DNA of 35,357 bases, taken from Caldifarciminota bacterium (GTDB taxonomy: Bacteria; Hydrothermota; UBA3073; JACQXS01; JAGMCI01). Each line of letters begins with the position of its first letter. Position 1 is the first letter of the stretch. Positions 6,981 to 14,806 of the stretch are shown here, piece by piece. A program made the position numbers and the translations under genes. The stretch is from NCBI GenBank assembly GCA_023129325.1, contig JAGMCI010000018.1, forward strand, positions 1-35,357. Reading direction: 5' to 3'. The notes under the pieces were generated by a model. The model was given only the letters and a program-made list of their open reading frames with translations, was not told where the DNA came from and made no database searches.

Positions 6981-7451
6981 ATGTATGTATTTGATAGCAG
7001 TCCATTAATTGTATTATTTCGGCACTACTACCCGAATCGTTTTCCAACTTTATGGGAAAAATTTGACATATTAATCTCTGATAGCAAGCTTTCATCTGTC
7101 CGAGACGTAGTCAATGAGATTAATAGATATGCTAATTCAGATAGGCTAACAAAGTGGGTAAAAGATAATAGAAATTTTTTTCCTAAATCAACCACAAACG
7201 AACTTTTAACAGTTAGAAAAATATTTCAAGTCAAGCACTTTCAATCTATGATAAGAGAAAAGGAGCGTTTACAAGGATACCCAGTTGCTGACCCGTTTGT
7301 TGTCGCAAAAGCTAAAGCTTGTAACGGCTGTGTCGTTACTTTGGAACGACGAAAAGAAAATTCAGCAAAACTTCCCAATGTATGTGACCACTTTGGAATT
7401 CTCTGTATAGACCTTGAAGAATTTATGGAAAAAGAGGGTTGGATATTCTAA
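6981..7451 (+). CDS. DUF4411 family PIN-like protein, probable toxin RNase
   Basis: 156 residues, ribosome site GGGAGA about 10 bases before the ATG. It starts with the PIN-type strand MYVFDSSPLI (Asp5), has Glu46 in VVNEINRY and Asp104 in PVADPFVVAKAKA, i.e. the spaced acidic residues expected of a metal-dependent PIN-fold ribonuclease. Length fits the DUF4411 family. Its partner is the HTH-ImmA gene upstream; by analogy with VapBC-type pairs this protein is the likely toxic RNase, and the HTH protein its regulator. Target RNA is unknown. Confidence 0.85.
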   Translation: MYVFDSSPLIVLFRHYYPNRFPTLWEKFDILISDSKLSSVRDVVNEINRYANSDRLTKWVKDNRNFFPKSTTNELLTVRKIFQVKHFQSMIREKERLQGYPVADPFVVAKAKACNGCVVTLERRKENSAKLPNVCDHFGILCIDLEEFMEKEGWIF

Positions 7452-7459
7452 AAACTATA

Positions 7460-7487
7460 GGTTTTTCCCATTTTATATCGAAAAACC
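7460..7487. terminator. Possible terminator hairpin after the DUF4411 gene
   Basis: GGTTTTTC (7460-7467) pairs with GAAAAACC (7480-7487), with CTAT/ATAG extending the outer stem. It lies 8 bases after the stop codon, but without a clear T-tract. Confidence 0.35.
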
Positions 7488-7608
7488 ACCATAGAAGGAG
7501 TAGGAATGATAGGGATAGGTCTCTTTTATTTTCATGATTTGCTTGGTCTGTCTTGTTTGACAGGGCCTGCCTGAGACGTTCCCAGTTAGAAAATAGATTT
7601 TTGGGTTT

Positions 7609-7644
7609 TGCAACAACATTCCGTCAGCTGACGGGTTGCACTCC
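7609..7644. repeat. Family D palindrome nested inside a family C palindrome
   Basis: Family C arms TGCAACAAC (7609-7617) and GTTGCACTCC (7635-7644) are separated by a complete CCGTCAGCTGACGG (7621-7634). Uninterrupted family C copies elsewhere have only about 3 bases between the arms, so this looks like an insertion of one element into another. Confidence 0.6.
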
Positions 7645-7674
7645 AAACACAAGAGAGACAGGATAGGCAAAATT

Positions 7675-8469
7675 TTATATGGATATACTGGAGCTTGGGG
7701 AGGCTTGTCCCGTTCCCTTGTCTCGACCCCGTCTCGGTATCGGGACGGGGCGGAACGAGGCTTGGCTTTTATTGTTTGTAAAGAATAAATGAATACTGGA
7801 GTATTTTGGGTTCAGGTTGCTTTTTAATTTTATTGCTAATTCACCATCCTTTCTTTTTACATTTATTTCTGGGAGCCAGGCTTTGACTGTTTCCCAGGGC
7901 TTTATAATGTTCCATTTTCTAACAGGAGGTATTTTCCAGTGAATTATAAAGATATGGGCATCATCTTCAAAGAATTCAGGTCTTGTGGGGTCAAAATACC
8001 ATTTTAAATTTAACACATTTGTTTTTTTATCATAATTTACATTTGTTATTATAGGTGTTTCAAGTATTCCTTCACTAACCATCATTTGAGAAGTGTCAAT
8101 GGGGTTGTCAGGTCCGCATAATTTAGTTTTATCTTTAATCGATTTGTTAAGCACTCCTGTATTGTATTTATGGAATAAATTTCTACCCATGAGAGCTAAT
8201 TTTCTTTCCCTTACTTCCATTTCCCAAATTTGCTTGATTAAAGACTCCTTTGAAAATAATTCGTGTACAAAAGAAAATATAATCTTAGAGTTTATCCTGT
8301 GTATAGCTTTTAGAGTTAATTTCTTGGAATTCGCTGATTTAAGGGGTCCCACATCCTTGGGCTTCCTGTATATTTTAACTATCTTTACTCCTCCAATCCC
8401 CCTTTGACATACAAATTCGCCAAGCCTCCCAGTTATAGTGCCAAGTATTGAGCCTGTGTATTTAGCCAT
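7675..8469 (-). CDS. Unknown protein, DUF6266-like, second of a related pair
   Basis: 264 residues. It begins MAKYTGSILGTITGRLGEFV, the 'G-x-(I/L)-G-x-(I/V)-x-G-(K/R)-(I/L/V)-G' style opening of DUF6266-type proteins, followed by a helical, basic region (SKKLTLKAIHRINSKI..LIKQIWEME..LMGRNLFHKYN) and a C-terminal beta-rich half (NVLNLKWYFDP, HIFIIHWKIPP). The segment 'LI-x2-(I/L)W..(G)-x-N-x-F' is shared with the gene just upstream, so the two look like diverged paralogues. The start overlaps the upstream stop by 8 bases. The last 30 or so residues (SFRPVPIPRRGRDKGTGQAS) are encoded by a GC-rich palindrome (7701-7764), so the original C-terminus was probably different. Function unknown. Confidence 0.65.
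   Translation of the reverse strand: MAKYTGSILGTITGRLGEFVCQRGIGGVKIVKIYRKPKDVGPLKSANSKKLTLKAIHRINSKIIFSFVHELFSKESLIKQIWEMEVRERKLALMGRNLFHKYNTGVLNKSIKDKTKLCGPDNPIDTSQMMVSEGILETPIITNVNYDKKTNVLNLKWYFDPTRPEFFEDDAHIFIIHWKIPPVRKWNIIKPWETVKAWLPEINVKRKDGELAIKLKSNLNPKYSSIHLFFTNNKSQASFRPVPIPRRGRDKGTGQASPSSSISI
7701..7764. repeat. GC-rich compound palindrome forming a gene's 3' end
   Basis: Arms CGTTCC (7711-7716)/GGAACG (7752-7757) enclose CCCCGTC (7727-7733)/GACGGGG (7744-7750). Same style as 1299-1353 and 32221-32326. It is translated on the - strand as the C-terminal tail of the protein above. Confidence 0.65.
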
Positions 8470-9145
8470 AATTTTTAGGTATTATAGATACAGATGGTGA
8501 ATATTTGTTCCCATCCTTCACATACGCATAAATAATTGGTTCTTTACACTTCATTTTTATTATTATCGGGTTCTGGTTGTATATAACAGGATTTATATGA
8601 ACAAATTTCAATTCTTTTTGGTCTAATAGCATAATTCCTATAGGTTTATTGATTGGTTCACCACGACCTTCACCACGGAGTGGTTCAATTGTTAGTTTTA
8701 TTTTATTTTTTTGCAGTAATGCTTTCTTGATTTTAGGCGGATTTATTTTTCCTTGAGTTATTAACAGGTTTTTCCATTCAAATTTGATGGTTACTCTACT
8801 CATATTTACTCCCATAAACATATTATGTCCTGAGTAAGCTTTCCCTTTCGCAAGTTCATTCCATAAAGGACGGATTAATGTATTCTTCTCCTGACACGCA
8901 AGTTTATGCATTGTTAAGAATAATTTATGCCTCTTGATTTGGTTCTTGTCTTTTGTCTTTTTCCTGTGAGGCATCCAACTCTTGAGCACTATTTTTCCAC
9001 CATACCTGCTAAAATATACCCCCTTTGCACCTTCTTTTAAATCCTTGTTAAATAACCTCTTTGCCTCTTCCTTTGTCATTGTTAGGGCTCCCCTTATGTC
9101 TCCAAATATAGATATATAATCCAAATTCACCTTACCCATCTTCAT
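8462..9145 (-). CDS. Unknown protein, first of a related pair
   Basis: 227 residues, very basic. Middle part KRHKLFLTMHKLACQEKNTLIRPLWNELAKGKAYSGHNMFMGVNM shares spacing with the following gene and recalls DUF6266-type proteins. The rest is beta-rich. Residues about 155-164 (PLRGEGRGEP) come from a repeat (8655-8683) also found in the porU-like gene, so it is an in-frame insert. A near-consensus promoter ends about 5 bases before the ATG, and no ribosome site precedes it, so the message may be leaderless or start at the ATG at 9139. Function unknown; no phage or secretion genes lie alongside. Confidence 0.65.
   Translation of the reverse strand: MKMGKVNLDYISIFGDIRGALTMTKEEAKRLFNKDLKEGAKGVYFSRYGGKIVLKSWMPHRKKTKDKNQIKRHKLFLTMHKLACQEKNTLIRPLWNELAKGKAYSGHNMFMGVNMSRVTIKFEWKNLLITQGKINPPKIKKALLQKNKIKLTIEPLRGEGRGEPINKPIGIMLLDQKELKFVHINPVIYNQNPIIIKMKCKEPIIYAYVKDGNKYSPSVSIIPKNYG
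8655..8683. repeat. Family E repeat, in frame
   Basis: GGTTCACCACGACC..CACCACGGAGTGG, with a CCAC-GGA-GTGG hairpin at one end. A copy with one difference lies at 12210-12238 inside the porU-like gene. Both are read in the same frame as PL(R/C)GEGRGEP. Confidence 0.8.
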
Positions 9146-9149
9146 ATAT

Positions 9150-9177
9150 ATTATATTACTTTTTTCCGATTTGTCAA
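9150..9177 (-). promoter_or_regulatory. Consensus promoter of the DUF6266-like pair
   Basis: On the - strand TTGACA (9177-9172), 16-bp spacer, TATAAT (9155-9150). The predicted transcript start falls on or next to the ATG at 9145. Confidence 0.75.
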
Positions 9178-9215
9178 GGGAAAAATTTAAAAAAATAAAA
9201 AATTTTTATGGAAAA

Positions 9216-9350
9216 ATGTCAGAAAAATTGTGTAAAAAGGAGAAAATGTCATTACGAGCAGCCTTTTCGTGTCATTGCGAGGGCAAAGCGACCCCTGTCA
9301 TTCTGAATTTATTTCAGAATCTCACTTAATTTACACAAAATTCCTGACAT
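9216..9350. repeat. 135-bp MITE-like segment with inverted ends
   Basis: The 20-base ends 9216-9235 and 9331-9350 are inverted copies with 17 of 20 matches (ATGTCAG...TTGTGTAA). Inside are GTCATTACGAG and GTCATTGCGAG motifs and a family A hairpin (9297-9323). No target-site duplication is obvious. Confidence 0.45.
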
Positions 9351-9361
9351 AACCTAAAATA

Positions 9362-10273
9362 TTAAAAAGGCTTTAAGGAGAAACTTATGTGGTGGGTATT
9401 GCCTAATTCGTGGAAAGAATAGGCATAGTCAAAAGACAGTTGACAGCCAACGGCTGACGGTTGACAGCCTACGCCTGCTGTAAAATTATCCTTCCAGCCA
9501 ATTCTTAAGAAAAGCAAATTTTTAAGTAAATACTCGAGTCCGAGTCTATATAAGAATTTATATTCATATCCTAAGTCACTTGATACAATAAAATTTTTCC
9601 AGCCTGACTTATCAGCAGGCAGGCAATAAGCAACACCGAAAGTTAGATTTGTTGGTCTTGAATCTTTATGTCCTGTATCCCATATTATATGAGTTCCGCC
9701 TATATCTTTAACCACCAAACCAAACGAAAGTCTTTCCCTTTCATAAATAATCCCTAAGTCTAATCCTCCACCCCAGGCAAATTTATTATAGAGGGTATGT
9801 CTAAGATATTTAATATTTAAGCCAATTCCAAGGTGCGGGTGATATTTATAAGCATATGAGAAGAGAAAGACCTCTTCTCTATTTGTAAAGAAATCAATAA
9901 TTTTATAATCTTCAGAAAATTTTGGGATTGAATCTATGGCTAATCTTAAAAAAGAAATTTCAAAAAACGAATTCTGAAGAGTTCGGGTACCCGGTTTACC
10001 CACTCCTATAAAATCAAAGTTTTCAAGTCCAAACGGCGATGCGTGCATTGAGGACATAAAAAAGCCTTTATTTTTTACAATTCCCGCAGGGTTCCATAAG
10101 GGGGAGAAACCGTCATTTGCAATAGCTGTATAAGCACTACCCATTCCAATTGCTCTACCACCAACACCTAAAGATAATAACTCAGCCCCATACGAACCAG
10201 CATATAAAGAAGTAGGAAGTAAGAAGTAGGAAGTAAGAAGTAAAATTAATAAAAATGCAAAAATTCTCTTCAT
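9362..10273 (-). CDS. porV: PorV/PorQ-family outer-membrane protein (type IX-like secretion)
   Basis: 303 residues from the ATG at 10273, preceded by AGGTGA; longer in-frame starts upstream only translate repeats. A signal peptide (MKRIFAFLLILLLTSYFLLPTSLYA) is followed by the family hallmark GVGGRAIGMGSAYTAIANDGFSPLWNPAGI and an up-down beta barrel (GIGLNIKYLRH, GGGLDLGIIYERERLSFGLVVKD). PorV in Bacteroidetes binds type IX cargo at the outer membrane and shuttles it to the PorU sortase. Here it follows the porU-like gene, as in Porphyromonas. Near the C-terminus a CQPSAVGCQLS stretch encoded by short repeats (about 9425-9475) interrupts FTAGVG...FDYAYSFHELGNTH, probably extending a hairpin turn. 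The signal peptide is also partly built of a repeated GAAGTAGGAAGTAA motif. Assignment to PorV rather than PorQ rests mainly on the neighbour. Confidence 0.75.
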   Translation of the reverse strand: MKRIFAFLLILLLTSYFLLPTSLYAGSYGAELLSLGVGGRAIGMGSAYTAIANDGFSPLWNPAGIVKNKGFFMSSMHASPFGLENFDFIGVGKPGTRTLQNSFFEISFLRLAIDSIPKFSEDYKIIDFFTNREEVFLFSYAYKYHPHLGIGLNIKYLRHTLYNKFAWGGGLDLGIIYERERLSFGLVVKDIGGTHIIWDTGHKDSRPTNLTFGVAYCLPADKSGWKNFIVSSDLGYEYKFLYRLGLEYLLKNLLFLRIGWKDNFTAGVGCQPSAVGCQLSFDYAYSFHELGNTHHISFSLKPF

Positions 10274-10277
10274 TTCA

Positions 10278-10349
10278 CCTGTCATTCTGAACCCTAAAAG
10301 TGTCATTCTGAACCCTAAAAGTGTCATTCTGAACTTGGTTCAGAATCTC
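10278..10349. repeat. 21-bp tandem copies plus a family A hairpin
   Basis: Copies of GTCATTCTGAACCCTAAAA in a 21-bp period, then a full family A hairpin (10323-10349), fill the gap between the porU-like and porV-like genes. Confidence 0.75.
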
Positions 10350-10390
10350 ATTCTGTGAGCATTGAGGTTTCCAGGTTTCCTTGACACCTT

Positions 10391-13300
10391 TCATTGTAAT
10401 ATTGCAAGTTTCTTAATATATTCAATTTTTTTATTATCTTTCCTTGCTTGAAATTTATAGAAATATACTCCATTGGCACAAGAGTTGCCGTTTTTATCCT
10501 TAAGATTCCAGGAAAATTGGAGTTCTCGGTTAGCAGGCTGGAAGCCTGCTCCACCAAATGTCTTTATAAATCTACCAGCTACTGTATATACTTTTAAATC
10601 AAATTCATCAGGGATTTTAGTAAACTTAAAATAAAATGTGGTTTTTCCGTCAGTTGACGGATTTGGATAATTACCCCATTTTTCCAGACTAAATTCTATT
10701 TGCACTTTCAGTGTAACAGTTTTTTCTGCCCTATTACCGTCTAAATCGTAAGCTATAAAAGAGAAGGTATAATTTCCATCTCCAAGAGCTATTCTTAAAA
10801 TAAATGGAAGTTCATACATACTGCCTTCATCTGTTGGATACGAATATAGTGAATCTGCGAGAGTATCGCCATTACAGGTTATAGTAATTTTTCTGTCCAC
10901 AAAATCTATTCCACTTTCATCTGATATGATTCCTTTTATTTTTATATCTCTTGCATAAAAAAGCTCACCATTTTCAACATCAAGTTTAATTTCTGGAGGA
11001 ATAGTATCACCTTTGGAAGCAAGTTTAAAAAGCCCAAGCTTATTAGTTTTAGCAATAGTATCAGGAGCCACGAGGAGCCAGTGTAAATACTTCTCATTCC
11101 ATTTATAAATTGAAAGCTCCTGGGAAAAAGAATCTGGATGTATTATCAAGCTTATATCTTTTAATAATGTTGTATCTGGATTGAGAAATCTCGCCCAATG
11201 GGCTGAAACAGTATCTTTCAACTCAAGGACTGTGTTATTTAGAACTGATGAGCTGTCAATACAACATTGAAATTTATAATCAAGGGTTCTCACCCAACCG
11301 TTAGTTCCTGAATCAGGTGACACATTAAATAAAGTTACTGGAATTATATCTAAGTATCTGTTATTGGTTGTATCACTTTCTTCAATTTTGTTTATTGGGT
11401 CTATTATTGTAAAAACCCTACCATAAACTTCAAGTTCAGGCAAATTCTTCCAGAAAACGCTTACTTCCTTACTTTCACCTCCATTAAGTGTCAAGGTATC
11501 GTCACCAAGCCAAAGAGTATCAATTACAGGAAAAGTGTCTACTCTGAAAAATGAGACTACAAAAGAATCAGTTGGTTCTTCTCCCTTATTGATTATCGTG
11601 GCACCTATCCTTAATTTATCAGTTCCTGTTAATTTAAATTCACCTACTTGAGTAAGGTCGGGTAATGAGAGAACATTGTAATGAAAAAGGGAATCAAAAA
11701 GAGCGAGTGACGAAATCATATTGCCATTCACATTTTCAAAATCAATTTTAAAGTATATCCTCGTATTTGGAGGAAAAGGGTCAATTGTAGAATCAGTAAC
11801 CCAATAGCCACTTATATCTGGTGTCATATATATAGGTTCCCATGGACCTAAGTCTGATTTACTCCAATTACACCAGACCTTATTTATTCCTGAAATATCA
11901 AATACAGTTGCTCTTATCCATACGGAATCTCTTTTTGTCGGGTTTACTGGTATAGTAGAGACATCTGTTATGCAGGGCATATTTACAAAAAAGTGAGTAC
12001 TTCCTGTAAAATCTGTAGAATTGCTCTTGCCTCGCTCTCGCTCCGGCGAAGCGGGCCATGCATACCCAGTAATTCTTCCTATTCCAGTAATAATTGTATC
12101 TGGTAATTTAAATTTACCCTCAAAATTGCCATCTGTTACTGGAACTCTAATTTTTTGAAATGGAATTGAATCTGGAGTGATTATTGTTAAAATTGCTTCT
12201 CCAGATTCTGGTTCACCACGACCTTCACCACAGAGTGGTAAACTTAAATTTCCTGATATTGTAATACTATCCCCAGGTGATAAAGAAGGTGGAATTGGTC
12301 TTAAAGTCATCTTTTTAGGCACTTGAATTAAGGTAGCAGGGTCTCCAAGTAGTGTTTGCTCAAGGATAACTCTTTCAATATCCATAGCGCCACTTTTAAA
12401 GCACTCAATTAATCCCCCTTCAGCTATTGAGCCTGAAGTAGGTATAGAGTCGGTAAGCATCGTTTGAAGGACGCCTTCAATTAATTCTTCATTGTCCACA
12501 GTTGCATAACCTGTTGGGCCCCAATAAGCTATAGCACCGCCTGGTGATTTTATAAACAACTCACCCATAAATTCCTCTGTTGGGTCGTCAAAAATACCAT
12601 TATAGCATCCAATAACTCCTATAAATGGGAGACGATTTATATTTGCAAGGCCAGGAATTGCTCCACTGCATAAGAATTCTCCAACCCATACTCTTTTTGC
12701 GCTGTGCCCTATAAAAGATAAAAAAATGCCTCCTTTGTTAATTACATTTATTAGTTCAGGTTGAGATAACGCAGGATAATAAACTCTCTTAACTTCATAG
12801 TCTTCTGACATATATTTTTTTATAATATTATTAGTTGGTGTAGCTGAATCTATACCGTAATACAAAGTATGAGCTGTAAATATAAAGGTTTTCTTCCATT
12901 CACCCCAGTTGATTTTAGATTCGTAGTTCTGCAGTTTGCTGAACACGATATTAAATTCTCGCTCATTTTTTACAGGCAATCTTCCTATTAGAATATCAGG
13001 AACAGGGTCAGTTCCATCAATACAAGCATAATAGTTGTCAGAAGGTGTAAGAACCATACGGAGATCATAGATAGATTTTGAAGGCACTATATTGCCCCCA
13101 TAGCCATAAATATTCCGATAATCATAAGTAGCATCACCCAATAATAATACATAGACAGGAGGAGAAGACCAGTTTTCATAAGCATATTTTAAGAAGTTTT
13201 TTATTGCTTCTGGGTCTGGAAGCCCAAAATTAAATTCATCATAAATATCCTGAATATTCACTACTTTACAACTAATCCGTCGGCTGACGGACTGACTTTC

Positions 13301-14806
13301 TCTCCAGCTTGCATAATTTAACCCACAATTCCAAAGTTCAGAATTAGTGATGATTATGTAATTTGCTTGATTTAAAGAAGACTTGAGGTCAGAAAGAGTA
13401 TCTTTAATAATTGTTGGCTCTTGAATGATGTCTTGAACCAGATAAAATGTGTTTTCATTTCTGGCTGTATCTTCAAAAATATAAGTATATGTTAAAGAAG
13501 TATCATTATATTCAATTCTTCCATCTATAACTGCAGTTCCCAGTTTCCAGGCTCTAATTCCTGGACTCTTAAATCCGCTAATCTTAAATTTATAGGCTCC
13601 AAGTCCGGGGGCTTTAAATTTTATTATTCCATTATCAGTTGCATACAGTCTTGAATAATTTAATTCAATGTAATTAAGCCATACTCTTCCTACATTCGGT
13701 TTTAATGTCAATTCATTTGTATCTTGAAGTACAGTTTGCGATATATCTTCTTTTAAGGAGTCGGGTCTTCCAGACCATCCAATAGGAATATTACCAATAA
13801 AGCTACCATTTAAAAAGACCTCACACATTCCTGCTCCTCCATCAGTTCGGGCTTTAATTTTTATATTAGCTGAACCTTCTTTTGATGGTGGAGGAGTGAC
13901 AAGTAAAAAGCTCTCTTCAGAGCTAATTCTGGTCCAGAACCAGGGGTCAATGGTATCCGGGCAAGGGGAGCTTTCCCATATTTTATACCAGCCATCTTTT
14001 TCAAAGTGAATCTTGAATGGATAAGAAGTTGGTGTAAATGCTTCTCCTGGGTCACCTTTTTTACTTACTATTCTCGCGCCATAAGCACCGTCATAATCTA
14101 ACCAGTAAACATTTGTAGTAGAATATAAATTGAGCTCTGTATTTTTTCCTTTTATTCTTTTTGCATAGAATTCAATCCAGTCATCTGTGTCAAATGAACC
14201 GTCATCTTCACCTTTTACAATTATAGGAATCTCAAATCCGTAATAATTTATTTTTATTGTTCTTGGGTCAATTGTGTTAATTTCTGGAATAATAGAAGCG
14301 AGGTTTTGATAGCTTATTCTATATAGTCCTTCCTGTTCAGTAAGAATTTTGTATTTCCCATAATCCCGCACATAATTTATGTGCGGGACAAAAGGTCTTC
14401 TTTGTCTTACCCAATTCTTTGAAGTTTCGTAATTTAAGATAAAGGTTTTTAGCAAGTTTTTAAATGGTGTAACCTCTGGTTGTGGGGGCATATTGCGATA
14501 CGCCCCTACCGCTTTCCAAGTTACACTTATTTTCTTTTTAGCATACTTATTAGGTTTTACAAGAATTCTGGCGACCCGGTGTCTCCTTATCCAGGCAAAT
14601 TGGTCAATTTTTCCACCTTCACACTTAATCTCTCCTTCAGGAGGGATACCTATAAGAACACCAACTTGACCCCGCACATAATTTATGTGCGGGGCAGGTG
14701 CCACATTAAAAGTGCAACCTGATGGTCCAGTTGAGAGTAGGGACAACCCTTGCGGTTGTCCAATCTGCCCTATAAAAGTTTGTAAAAATATAATAAGCCA
14801 AATCAT
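10391..14806 (-). CDS. porU: PorU-like C25 (gingipain-type) cysteine peptidase with sorting domain
   Basis: 1471 residues, long for the family. Signal-like start MIWLIIFLQTFIG. The peptidase C25 domain lies at about 480-830 with the catalytic pair His701 (SFIGHSAKRVW) and Cys734 (IGCYNGIFDDP), 33 residues apart as in gingipain R. Then come several Ig-like/CARDB-type beta domains and a C-terminal FlgD-like/type IX sorting domain (NYPNPSTDGKTTF to the end). PorU is the sortase that removes sorting domains and attaches cargo in type IX secretion; proximity to the porV-like gene supports this, though a secreted C25 peptidase remains possible. It overlaps the upstream stop by 4 bases (ATGA). At least nine palindromic repeats are inserted in frame (about residues 16-22, 38-46, 101-107, 140-148, 505-511, 856-866, 917-926, 1382-1387, 1419-1425). 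Confidence 0.8.
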   Translation of the reverse strand: MIWLIIFLQTFIGQIGQPQGLSLLSTGPSGCTFNVAPAPHINYVRGQVGVLIGIPPEGEIKCEGGKIDQFAWIRRHRVARILVKPNKYAKKKISVTWKAVGAYRNMPPQPEVTPFKNLLKTFILNYETSKNWVRQRRPFVPHINYVRDYGKYKILTEQEGLYRISYQNLASIIPEINTIDPRTIKINYYGFEIPIIVKGEDDGSFDTDDWIEFYAKRIKGKNTELNLYSTTNVYWLDYDGAYGARIVSKKGDPGEAFTPTSYPFKIHFEKDGWYKIWESSPCPDTIDPWFWTRISSEESFLLVTPPPSKEGSANIKIKARTDGGAGMCEVFLNGSFIGNIPIGWSGRPDSLKEDISQTVLQDTNELTLKPNVGRVWLNYIELNYSRLYATDNGIIKFKAPGLGAYKFKISGFKSPGIRAWKLGTAVIDGRIEYNDTSLTYTYIFEDTARNENTFYLVQDIIQEPTIIKDTLSDLKSSLNQANYIIITNSELWNCGLNYASWRESQSVSRRISCKVVNIQDIYDEFNFGLPDPEAIKNFLKYAYENWSSPPVYVLLLGDATYDYRNIYGYGGNIVPSKSIYDLRMVLTPSDNYYACIDGTDPVPDILIGRLPVKNEREFNIVFSKLQNYESKINWGEWKKTFIFTAHTLYYGIDSATPTNNIIKKYMSEDYEVKRVYYPALSQPELINVINKGGIFLSFIGHSAKRVWVGEFLCSGAIPGLANINRLPFIGVIGCYNGIFDDPTEEFMGELFIKSPGGAIAYWGPTGYATVDNEELIEGVLQTMLTDSIPTSGSIAEGGLIECFKSGAMDIERVILEQTLLGDPATLIQVPKKMTLRPIPPSLSPGDSITISGNLSLPLCGEGRGEPESGEAILTIITPDSIPFQKIRVPVTDGNFEGKFKLPDTIITGIGRITGYAWPASPERERGKSNSTDFTGSTHFFVNMPCITDVSTIPVNPTKRDSVWIRATVFDISGINKVWCNWSKSDLGPWEPIYMTPDISGYWVTDSTIDPFPPNTRIYFKIDFENVNGNMISSLALFDSLFHYNVLSLPDLTQVGEFKLTGTDKLRIGATIINKGEEPTDSFVVSFFRVDTFPVIDTLWLGDDTLTLNGGESKEVSVFWKNLPELEVYGRVFTIIDPINKIEESDTTNNRYLDIIPVTLFNVSPDSGTNGWVRTLDYKFQCCIDSSSVLNNTVLELKDTVSAHWARFLNPDTTLLKDISLIIHPDSFSQELSIYKWNEKYLHWLLVAPDTIAKTNKLGLFKLASKGDTIPPEIKLDVENGELFYARDIKIKGIISDESGIDFVDRKITITCNGDTLADSLYSYPTDEGSMYELPFILRIALGDGNYTFSFIAYDLDGNRAEKTVTLKVQIEFSLEKWGNYPNPSTDGKTTFYFKFTKIPDEFDLKVYTVAGRFIKTFGGAGFQPANRELQFSWNLKDKNGNSCANGVYFYKFQARKDNKKIEYIKKLAILQ
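10532..10550. repeat. Family I palindrome inside the porU-like gene
   Basis: AGCAGGCT-GGA-AGCCTGCT, perfect 8-bp arms, read as GAGFQPANRE within the sorting domain, between two expected beta strands. Confidence 0.8.
10646..10661. repeat. Family D palindrome inside the porU-like gene
   Basis: TCCGTCAGTTGACGGA, read as part of NPSTDGK. This motif could also arise naturally in sorting domains, so insertion here is less certain than at 13276. Confidence 0.45.
12028..12056. repeat. GC-rich repeat inside the porU-like gene
   Basis: Contains CGCTTCGCC and CGAGGC arms on the - strand and is read as PASPERERGK in an otherwise AT-rich gene. Related to the CGCTTCGCC repeats in mreC and the Mth938-like gene. 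Confidence 0.65.
12210..12238. repeat. Family E repeat inside the porU-like gene
   Basis: Second copy of the 8655-8683 element, one base different, read as PLCGEGRGEP between two Ig-like strands. Confidence 0.8.
13276..13291. repeat. Family D palindrome inside the porU-like gene
   Basis: TCCGTCGGCTGACGGA, read as SVSRRI within the peptidase domain, before the segment KVVNIQDIYDEF. Confidence 0.65.
14364..14389. repeat. Family B palindrome inside the porU-like gene (copy 2)
   Basis: TCCCGCACATAA-TTTATGTGCGGGA, read in frame as VPHINYVRD at about residues 140-148. Confidence 0.85.
14485..14506. repeat. Family G palindrome inside the porU-like gene
   Basis: GGGGCATA-TTGCGA-TACGCCCC (one G-T pair), read as VGAYRNMPPQ at about residues 101-107. 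Confidence 0.75.
14670..14694. repeat. Family B palindrome inside the porU-like gene (copy 1)
   Basis: CCCCGCACATAA-TTTATGTGCGGGG, read in frame as APHINYVRG at about residues 38-46, the same peptide as copy 2 about 100 residues later. The outermost pair is C-G here and T-A in copy 2. Confidence 0.85.
14741..14761. repeat. Family H palindrome inside the porU-like gene
   Basis: GGACAACC-CTTGC-GGTTGTCC, read as GQPQGLSLL just after the signal peptide. Confidence 0.75.

Noticed and set aside
10274-10327. N-terminal extension of the porV-like protein (MTLLGFR repeats)
   Set aside because: It is only 21-bp repeat translation; the ATG at 10273 has AGGTGA before it and begins a proper signal peptide.
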